A DNA stretch of 46,431 bases, taken from contig VBEG01000031.1 in assembly GCA_005882115.1 (NCBI GenBank), positions 1 to 46,431 of the forward strand, in the 5' to 3' direction. Both the position numbers and the translations under genes were made by a program. Source of the DNA: Chloroflexota bacterium. Its GTDB lineage: Bacteria; Chloroflexota; Dormibacteria; Dormibacterales; Dormibacteraceae. Shown here piece by piece: positions 41,224 to 46,431 of the stretch. Positions within the stretch are counted from its first letter, which is position 1, and every line of letters begins with the position of its first letter. A model generated the notes under the pieces. It did no database searches and was not told the origin of the DNA. It saw only the letters and a program-made list of their open reading frames with translations.

Positions 41224-41745
41224 GTGCCCAAGCCAGATAGTTCGCTGTCGGCTGTCATCGTCAGCGGCGGCAAGCAGTACCGCGTGGCGCCCGGCGACCA
41301 GATTCTGGTCGACCGCCTCGCCGCGGAGCCGGGCTCCTCAGTCAAGCTCGGACGAGTCCTGCTGTTCAACGACGGCAACGAGATCAAGGTGGGCAGTCCG
41401 GCGATCGACGGCCTCGACGTGGACGCCAAGGTCATCGCGCATCGGCGCGGACCTCGCGTGGAGAGTATTCGCTACAAGTCGAAAAAGCGCGTGCGCGTGC
41501 ATCACGGCGGCCGCGCACACCTGACCGCGCTCGAGATCATCGGCATCGGCGGCGTCGGCCTCCCGACAGAAGAGAAGGAAGACACCGCCAGGGCGGTCAA
41601 ACCGAAGGGGCGCGCAAAGGCCGCGGCGCGCAAGAGGGTTGCGACCAAGGCGGAGGTCGTGGCAGCGGAACGGGTTGTTGAGGAGAAGGTAGAGGCGCCG
41701 CCCAAGAAGCCGACACGGCGGACGGCCAAGAAGGAGACCAAGTAG
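41224..41745 (+). CDS. rplU: Ribosomal protein bL21 with a long basic C-terminal extension
   Basis: 173 residues from GTG 41224. The bL21 core (about 8-105) has AVIVSGGKQYRVAPGDQILVDRL, VLLFNDGNEIKVGSP, VIAHRRGPRVESIRYKSKKR and the HxGGRxxLTxLEI end. From about residue 113 it continues with a Lys/Arg/Ala/Glu-rich tail (KPKGRAKAAARKRVATKAEV and on to KKPTRRTAKKETK) not found in the typical roughly 103-residue protein. The tail is low-complexity and probably disordered or RNA-binding. The stop directly abuts rpmA. Confidence 0.95.
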   Translation: MPKPDSSLSAVIVSGGKQYRVAPGDQILVDRLAAEPGSSVKLGRVLLFNDGNEIKVGSPAIDGLDVDAKVIAHRRGPRVESIRYKSKKRVRVHHGGRAHLTALEIIGIGGVGLPTEEKEDTARAVKPKGRAKAAARKRVATKAEVVAAERVVEEKVEAPPKKPTRRTAKKETK

Positions 41746-42048
41746 GTGGCACACAAGAAGGGCGGCGGGTCGTCGCGCAACGGGCGCGACTCGAATCCGC
41801 AGATGCTGGGCGTGAAGATCTATGGTGGCCAGCTGGTCAACGCGGGCACGATCCTGGTCCGCCAGCGAGGCACGAAGATCAGCGCCGGGACCGGCGTCGG
41901 ACTCGGCCGCGACGACACGCTGTTTGCGATGGTCGCGGGCCAGGTGAAGTACGAGCGAGTCGGCAAAGACCGCCGTCGCGTCACGATTCAGCAGACCGAG
42001 CACAACGACGCCGGGCGCGCGCAGGGCGCACCTAACGACAAGACCTGA
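41746..42048 (+). CDS. rpmA: Ribosomal protein bL27
   Basis: 100 residues from GTG 41746, immediately after the rplU stop. The N-terminus [23 protein letters not shown] is the conserved end that reaches the peptidyl transferase centre, followed by [18 protein letters not shown] and [17 protein letters not shown]. No Firmicutes-type cleavable N-terminal extension is present. The last 12 residues are a variable tail. Confidence 0.97.
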   Translation: MAHKKGGGSSRNGRDSNPQMLGVKIYGGQLVNAGTILVRQRGTKISAGTGVGLGRDDTLFAMVAGQVKYERVGKDRRRVTIQQTEHNDAGRAQGAPNDKT

Positions 42049-42082
42049 CGGCCGGCATTTCGTCGATTCCGCTCGCATCGTC

Positions 42083-43300
42083 GTGCGCGGCGGTCACGGT
42101 GGGCGAGGTTCTGCTTCGTTCCGCCGCGAGCCGTTTGTGCCTCGAGGCGGTCCTGACGGCGGTGACGGCGGGCGTGGCGGCTCGGTAATCCTCCACGCGA
42201 CCAACGACGTTACCGATCTGTCGCTGTTCAAGCGCCGCTCTCGCTGGAACGCCGAGGCAGGCGTTGCGGGGGCCGGCGCTCGCAAGACGGGACGCAACGG
42301 AGCCGATGTCACCCTGAAGGTCCCGGTGGGAACGATCGCCGTGGGCGCTGACGGCGGGGTGCTGGCGGACCTGGACGCACCCGGCGCCAAGACGGTGATC
42401 GCACGGGGCGGTGCCGGCGGCCGCGGCAACGTTCACTTCAAGAGCTCCACGCGGCGCGCGCCGGATTACGCGGAGCAAGGGCTGAAAGGCGACGAGCTGG
42501 AGATCACGCTCGACCTCAAGCTGATCGCCGACGTAGGGCTCGTCGGACCGCCGAACGCAGGCAAATCCTCGCTCCTGCGTGCTTTGACCGCTGCGCGCCC
42601 CAAAGTCGCCGACTATCCCTTCACGACGCTCGATCCGGAGCTTGGAGTCGCCGAGGTCGATGGCATTCGCTTCGTGCTCGCCGATATCCCGGGTCTGATC
42701 GAAGGCGCTGCGCAGGGCGCAGGCCTCGGCCAGCGATTCCTGCGCCATGTCGAGCGGACGAAGGCGTTGATCTACGTGCTGGACGGTTCGGCGTCGGAGC
42801 CATGGCGCGACCTGGAAACGGTGCGCGCCGAGATCGCGCAATTCTCGCCGGAGCTCATTCAGCGGCCGCACCTCCTTGCCGTCAACAAGGTTGACCTCGA
42901 AGCAACGCGCAAGCTGCGCGCGCGAACGCGACGAGCCGGGGTTCATTTCGTGTCGGCTCTGACCGGTGAGGGGTTGACGGGACTGGCGAGCGAGATCGCG
43001 AAGCTTGTCGCCTCGGCGCCGGCGCCGACGGTCGTGATCACGCCGAAGGTGACGAAGCTTCCAGTCCGGGTTCTCGCAAGCAGCGAGGTCCTCGTCGAGC
43101 GCAAGCCATCCGGATACGTCGTCCGGGGGGAGCGAGTCGAGCATCTCATCGAGCGAACCAATCTGGACTCTGAGAGCGGCCTCGCGCGATTTCAATCGCA
43201 GCTCGACCGGCTTGGGGTTAACGCCGCCCTCGAGGCGGCCGGCGTCAAGCCCGGCGACACGGTGCGCATCGCCGGCGTCGAGTTCGAGTATCAGCCGTGA
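42083..43300 (+). CDS. obg: Obg/CgtA GTPase (start codon uncertain)
   Basis: 405 residues from GTG 42083. The Gly-rich Obg domain (FVPRGGPDGGDGGRGGSVIL), the GTPase domain with GPPNAGKSSLLRAL, DIPGLIEG and NKVDLE, and a C-terminal OCT domain (VVRGERVEHLIERTNLDSES...) are complete. It acts in large-subunit assembly and stress control. The codons just upstream (42056-42082) encode HFVDSARIV, matching the family's usual MFVDxxxI beginning, but no start codon exists there: the base pattern is CATTTC where ATGTTC would be expected. Either GTG 42083 is used, giving a shortened N-terminus, or a rare codon or sequence error hides the start. Confidence 0.93.
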   Translation: MRGGHGGRGSASFRREPFVPRGGPDGGDGGRGGSVILHATNDVTDLSLFKRRSRWNAEAGVAGAGARKTGRNGADVTLKVPVGTIAVGADGGVLADLDAPGAKTVIARGGAGGRGNVHFKSSTRRAPDYAEQGLKGDELEITLDLKLIADVGLVGPPNAGKSSLLRALTAARPKVADYPFTTLDPELGVAEVDGIRFVLADIPGLIEGAAQGAGLGQRFLRHVERTKALIYVLDGSASEPWRDLETVRAEIAQFSPELIQRPHLLAVNKVDLEATRKLRARTRRAGVHFVSALTGEGLTGLASEIAKLVASAPAPTVVITPKVTKLPVRVLASSEVLVERKPSGYVVRGERVEHLIERTNLDSESGLARFQSQLDRLGVNAALEAAGVKPGDTVRIAGVEFEYQP

Positions 43301-43896
43301 GAGTCGGTGTGCTCGGGGGCACTTTTGACCCCATCCATCGCGGCCATCTCGCTGCCGCTCAGGCGGCCCTGGATTGCGCTGGGCTGGATCGCGTGCTGCT
43401 CGTTCCCACCGGGCGGCCGCCGCACCGTCGAGGCGCTGTCGCGAGTGCGGATCAACGACTGGAGATGTGCCGTCTCGCCGTTAACGGCGACCCGCGCTTC
43501 GCGGTCTCAGACGTCGAGATCCGTCGCGAGGGTTTGTCGTATACGGCAGACACTCTGCAGCAGCTGAAGCACGAGCATCCGAGCAACGAGCTCTATCTGG
43601 TGCTGGGGTGGGATGCAGCGCGTCTGTTTACGACCTGGCATCAACCAGACGTGGTGCTGCGCTTGGCGTCCGTCATCGTCGTGACACGTCCCGGAAACGC
43701 CATACCCGATGCCCCTGCGTTGAACGACGCCGGCCTGGATCCCGCGAGCACCGTCCTGTGCGCGCGGCCGACCCCAGACATCTCGGGAAGCGCATTGCGG
43801 CGAGCCATCGCGGGCGGCGAGCCGGTCGGCGATAGGCTTCCTGAGGCGGTGGAGCGGTATATCGCCAAGAACCACCTCTATATGGATAATCGGTAG
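43297..43896 (+). CDS. nadD: Nicotinate-nucleotide adenylyltransferase
   Basis: 199 residues from GTG 43297, overlapping the obg stop by 4 bp. The nucleotidyl-transfer motif GGTFDPIHRGHLAAA (7-21) and the C-terminal DISGSALRRAI (the ISSTxxR position) are present, as are the KPPH-like GRPPHR and YTADTLQQL. It makes nicotinate adenine dinucleotide for NAD synthesis. The obg-nadD-rsfS order is common. Confidence 0.94.
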   Translation: MRVGVLGGTFDPIHRGHLAAAQAALDCAGLDRVLLVPTGRPPHRRGAVASADQRLEMCRLAVNGDPRFAVSDVEIRREGLSYTADTLQQLKHEHPSNELYLVLGWDAARLFTTWHQPDVVLRLASVIVVTRPGNAIPDAPALNDAGLDPASTVLCARPTPDISGSALRRAIAGGEPVGDRLPEAVERYIAKNHLYMDNR

Positions 43897-43897
43897 A

Positions 43898-44275
43898 TTG
43901 GCCGCTGACGCGAAAAGGCGACTCACGCCCCTTCAACTCGCGCGTTTGCTGCGGTCCGCCGCGGCCGAGAAGAAGGCGTGGGACCCGGTCGTGATCGACG
44001 TCCGCGATCAGACCTCGGTGGCCGATTACTTCGTCATCTGCGAAGGCGAAACCGACCGCCAGGTGCGCGCCATCGCCGACGGGATGGTGCAAGCGGCAAA
44101 GGAGCGCGACCGCCGGCCGCTCGCGGTGGACGGCTACAGCGATGCGGGATGGATCTTGCTCGACTTCGATTCCGTGCTCGCGCACGTCTTCCTGCCTGGC
44201 GAGCGCTCGTATTACGACCTGGAGAGCTTGTGGGCGCCGGCGGCGAAGCGGAGGAAGAGAGCAGCTAGCGCCTAG
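43898..44275 (+). CDS. rsfS: Ribosome silencing factor RsfS
   Basis: 125 residues from TTG 43898, one base after the nadD stop. It shows the conserved VVIDVRDQTSVADYFVICEGETDRQVRAIAD and GWILLDFDSVLAHVF...ERSYYDLESLW. It binds uL14 and blocks subunit joining when nutrients are short. The end is basic (KRRKRAASA). Confidence 0.94.
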   Translation: MAADAKRRLTPLQLARLLRSAAAEKKAWDPVVIDVRDQTSVADYFVICEGETDRQVRAIADGMVQAAKERDRRPLAVDGYSDAGWILLDFDSVLAHVFLPGERSYYDLESLWAPAAKRRKRAASA

Positions 44276-44281
44276 TTGGTT

Positions 44282-44319
44282 ACCAAGGTCGCCTTGGCGG
44301 CCGGGTTTATCCCGGCCGC
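44282..44319. terminator. Two adjacent hairpins between convergent rsfS and a MerR-like gene
   Basis: CCAAGG-TCG-CCTTGG (44282-44296) is followed directly by GCGGCCGGG-TTTAT-CCCGGCCGC (44297-44319), a perfect 9-bp stem. There is no long T-run after it. The position between convergent genes supports a terminator role. Confidence 0.5.
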
Positions 44320-44347
44320 GACTTTATACCGGAAAGAGAGCAGCCCC

Positions 44348-44383
44348 GTCGGCGAAGCCGACCGGTCCTCCTTGGGGCCCCCT
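44348..44383. repeat. Further hairpin pair resembling the dispersed double-hairpin repeat
   Basis: GTCGGC-GAA-GCCGAC (44348-44362) is followed by a second small stem CCCC-TAC-GGGG around 44379-44390. The layout (a GC stem with a 3-nt loop, then another stem) is like the repeat at 6639-6753, but the sequence of the second stem differs. Together with the hairpins at 44282-44319 this fills the 132-bp gap. Confidence 0.35.
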
Positions 44384-44407
44384 ACGGGGACACCTCTGGG
44401 TTCCCTC

Positions 44408-44734
44408 TTATATGAGTTGTGAGTAACGATCGTAGATTTCGCGCAGCTCTGCCGGTGGCTCGACCCGGTGCTTCTTCATCACGTCGAAGAGACTCAGGAT
44501 GTGCCGTACACCGGCTAGCGTGACCCCCTTCTCTCGCGTGAGATTCTGGATGACCTGCACCTTGCTGATATCGCGCTGCGAGTAGCGGCGCCGGTTGGTC
44601 GTCGTGCGATGCGGCTCGATGAGACGCGCGTCCTCGTAGAGCATCAGCGTGCGTGGATGAGTCTCCAGGATCTCGGCCGCGACGCTGATCGTGTAGAGCG
44701 GCTTGTCCATGTCGCTGAACGATTGATGCTGCAT
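44408..44734 (-). CDS. MerR-family regulator, HspR-like
   Basis: 108 residues from ATG 44734 (ATG 44710 is equally plausible, giving MDKPLYTISVAAEIL). A MerR-type winged helix is clear: PLYTISVAAEILETHPRTLMLYE, then PHRTTTNRRRYSQRDISKVQVIQNLTREKGVTLAGVRHIL. The ETHPRTLxxYE and TLAGVRHIL patterns match the HspR subgroup that represses heat-shock chaperone genes. There is no cysteine-based metal site. No dnaK-type target gene is visible nearby, so the target is unknown. Confidence 0.82.
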   Translation of the reverse strand: MQHQSFSDMDKPLYTISVAAEILETHPRTLMLYEDARLIEPHRTTTNRRRYSQRDISKVQVIQNLTREKGVTLAGVRHILSLFDVMKKHRVEPPAELREIYDRYSQLI

Positions 44735-44760
44735 CCGCGGGCTTCGGGGGCTCAAGACTT

Positions 44761-45636
44761 TCACCGCAGAGAGTTCAACACCTGGATGATGGCCGGCCCG
44801 AGAAGGACGACCCACAGCACGGGGAAGATGCAGCCCACCATCGGAAAAACCATGCGTGAGGAGGCTTGTGCCGCGCGCTCCTGCGCGCCCTGGCGCTGGC
44901 GGCGGCGCATCTCTGTCGCCTGGACTCGAAGTAGCCTGGCGATCGGGACACCCATCTGGTCCGACTGCACGATCGACTCGACGAGGTGGTGGAGGTCGGG
45001 CACACCGGCGGTGTCGGCCATGTGCTCGAGCGCGGCCATCCGCGGCCGGCCGAGCCGGATCTCGCGAAGGACCTTGCCGATCTCATCCCCGAGAGCGTTG
45101 TGGAAGCGCTCGGTGATGCTGAGCAACCCCTCGTCGAGACTCATGCCTGACTCAACCACCAGAGTGAGCAGGTCGGTCGCCTCGGCGAGAGAGCGCTGGA
45201 TCTGCCGGCGTCGCTGTCCGATGCGCTGCTCCAGCCACAGCATCGGCGCCATGTAGCCGATGGCCGCGAAGAGGGCTCCCGCCAGCGGGGCCGCCAGGTA
45301 GTCCTGGACCCCGAGCGGAACGAGCAGGCCGAGGGCCAGCCCGCCCAGGGCCAGGAGCGCGGCAAGGCTGTAACGCACCGCCTGGAATCCGGCGGGCGTC
45401 AGGCCGCCTGGGTTGCCGGCCTGGCTCAGCTTCTGCCGCAGCTGACCCGCCGTGCGCGCCGGAAGCTTGGCGACCGGTCGCAGCCAAGACTCGAGCTGCT
45501 TGACGAACGTCGGTCGAGGACCGCCGGTGACCACGTGGCCGTTGGCCGCCGCGGCGCGGAACTGGTCGATCGCGATGAAGTAGGCGACCACGATCGCTCC
45601 GCAGATCAGGCCGGCGGCAACAGCGATCTGGAGCAC
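44761..45636 (-). CDS. tadC: TadC-like type II/IV pilus inner membrane protein
   Basis: 291 residues from GTG 45636, immediately after the tadB stop. N-terminal helix, a basic cytoplasmic part, two central helices (SLAALLALGGLALGLLVPLG, LAGALFAAIGYMAPMLWL), then the T2SSF domain (LAEATDLLTLVVESGMSLDEGLLSITERF, VQSDQMGVPIARLLRVQATEMRRRQRQGAQERA) and a C-terminal helix (VFPMVGCIFPVLWVVLLGPAII). It forms part of the tight-adherence pilus assembly platform. Confidence 0.88.
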   Translation of the reverse strand: MLQIAVAAGLICGAIVVAYFIAIDQFRAAAANGHVVTGGPRPTFVKQLESWLRPVAKLPARTAGQLRQKLSQAGNPGGLTPAGFQAVRYSLAALLALGGLALGLLVPLGVQDYLAAPLAGALFAAIGYMAPMLWLEQRIGQRRRQIQRSLAEATDLLTLVVESGMSLDEGLLSITERFHNALGDEIGKVLREIRLGRPRMAALEHMADTAGVPDLHHLVESIVQSDQMGVPIARLLRVQATEMRRRQRQGAQERAAQASSRMVFPMVGCIFPVLWVVLLGPAIIQVLNSLR

Positions 45637-46431
45637 CTAAGCCTCGAGCGCAGTCATGCGCTGGATGATCAGGTTGCCCAGCAGGATCATGAAGCCCGCG
45701 AAGCCGAGCATCGCGTAGCCGACCCACGTGCTCGTCATCGGCGCGTAGTAACCAGGCACGAAGACGTAAAGGCCCAGCGCAAGCAGGATCGGCAGGCCTG
45801 TGATGATGCTCGCGGACGCGCGCGACTGCGCGGTGAGCACGCTCATGTCGCGCTTCGTCTGCAGCCGGTCACGCAGCGTGTCGGAGATGTTGTCCAGGAC
45901 CTCGGCGAGGTTTCCCCCGACTCGGATGTGAAGCAGGATCGCCGTCACGATGAACTCGAGGTCGGGGCTGTTGATGCGCAGCAGGAGGGCACTCAACGCA
46001 TCCTCGACCGAGGTGCCAAGCGTGATCTCAGTGGTCACCCGCTCGAACTCTGTCGAAACCGGCGGTTGCGACTTCGCCGCAACTGTTTCCAGTGCGCGAT
46101 CGATGGCGTAGCCGGTCTTCAACGAGTTGGACAGCAGCTGCAGCATGCTCGCGAGCTGCTCGTTGAACTGTTGCTGCCGCCGTCGCTGCAGGTACGCGAC
46201 CACGAGCGGTGGGATGACGAAGCCGACCGCGCCGAGGATGACCGGGCCAAGGGTGAAGCCGAAGCGGAACAGGCCGATCAAGGCGCCCAACGCGACAGCA
46301 CCGATGCGGATCAGGAGGTACTCCGGCGCGGTGACGTTCAGGCCCGCGCGCGCGAGGTCCTCGGTCAGGGTCGGCTTGCCGGCCACCCTTCGACGCTGGC
46401 TTAGGTTTTCGGCCGCGGGCTTGAGGAGGCG
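45637..46431 (-). CDS. tadB: TadB-like pilus assembly platform protein, N-terminus outside the window
   Basis: 264 residues in view and no stop up to the window edge. The first visible residues RLLKPAAENLSQRRRV continue into AGKPTLTEDLARAGLNVTAPEYLLIR, the usual TadB linker (LAxxLxRAGL), so GTG 46386 is probably not the true start. Two helices, a T2SSF domain (LQLLSNSLKTGYAIDRALETVA, LLHIRVGGNLAEVLDNISDTLRDRL) and two C-terminal helices follow. With tadC it anchors the TadA ATPase. Confidence 0.88.
   Translation of the reverse strand, partial: RLLKPAAENLSQRRRVAGKPTLTEDLARAGLNVTAPEYLLIRIGAVALGALIGLFRFGFTLGPVILGAVGFVIPPLVVAYLQRRRQQQFNEQLASMLQLLSNSLKTGYAIDRALETVAAKSQPPVSTEFERVTTEITLGTSVEDALSALLLRINSPDLEFIVTAILLHIRVGGNLAEVLDNISDTLRDRLQTKRDMSVLTAQSRASASIITGLPILLALGLYVFVPGYYAPMTSTWVGYAMLGFAGFMILLGNLIIQRMTALEA

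Overview
The window is about 46 kb of GC-rich bacterial chromosome. It is gene-dense, uses many GTG and TTG start codons, and is built from long runs of overlapping genes. The mix is a sufR-sufC-sufB-sufD-Rieske-sufS-sufU-rhodanese-sufT operon, a fused E1 alpha/beta dehydrogenase, tig-clpP-clpX, rplU-rpmA-obg-nadD-rsfS and tad pilus genes. Together with many TANNNT boxes lying 6-10 nt before start codons (leaderless transcripts), it suggests an uncultured high-GC Terrabacteria lineage such as Dormibacterota or Chloroflexota, or something near Actinobacteriota. That placement is inference; no rRNA is present.

Layout. 1-2700: the tail of an IS110-family transposase, a small membrane protein, an atypical SDR, thpR and a GlcG/HbpS-like gene. 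2675-15219: a polyprenyl-phosphate-type glycosyltransferase (+), then a long minus-strand run. In transcription order the run is citrate synthase 2, citrate synthase 1, two polytopic glycosyltransferase-like proteins, lpd (E3), fused E1, E2, a methyltransferase and a GT87-like protein. 15308-16504: a secreted or lipoprotein beta-propeller-like gene. 16567-23628: the SUF iron-sulfur assembly operon on the minus strand, with a 152-aa mini-intein inside SufB and a SufR-type CAAC-N6-GTTG operator at its head. 23659-29017: an anchored secreted protein, an MFS transporter, a coiled-coil protein of unknown function and a class A penicillin-binding protein. 29052-32576: tig, clpP, a free-standing ClpX-type zinc-finger protein and clpX. 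32479-36850: a GrpB-family protein, an SDR, and valS with a short leader ORF and nested hairpins. 36968-40992: four overlapping polytopic membrane genes resembling a complex-I-like membrane arm. 41224-44275: rplU-rpmA-obg-nadD-rsfS. 44408-46431: a MerR/HspR-like regulator, tadC and partial tadB.

The most striking signal is a dispersed double-hairpin palindromic repeat of about 49 bp. It occurs in intergenic DNA (16512-16560, 2410-2454), as a half copy beside the IS110 remnant (201-212), and twice in frame inside the E2 linker, where it encodes LLPTGGEVPAKPAEG. The stems co-vary between copies. This resembles protein-coding palindromic elements (as in Rickettsia) combined with IS110 targeting of REP-like sequences. 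A second hairpin repeat family lies upstream of rplU.

Functionally the window covers pyruvate/2-oxoacid oxidation into the citrate cycle, Fe-S cluster assembly, envelope glycolipid and peptidoglycan synthesis, protein quality control and ribosome biogenesis. All functions are assigned by reading motifs; no database search was possible.
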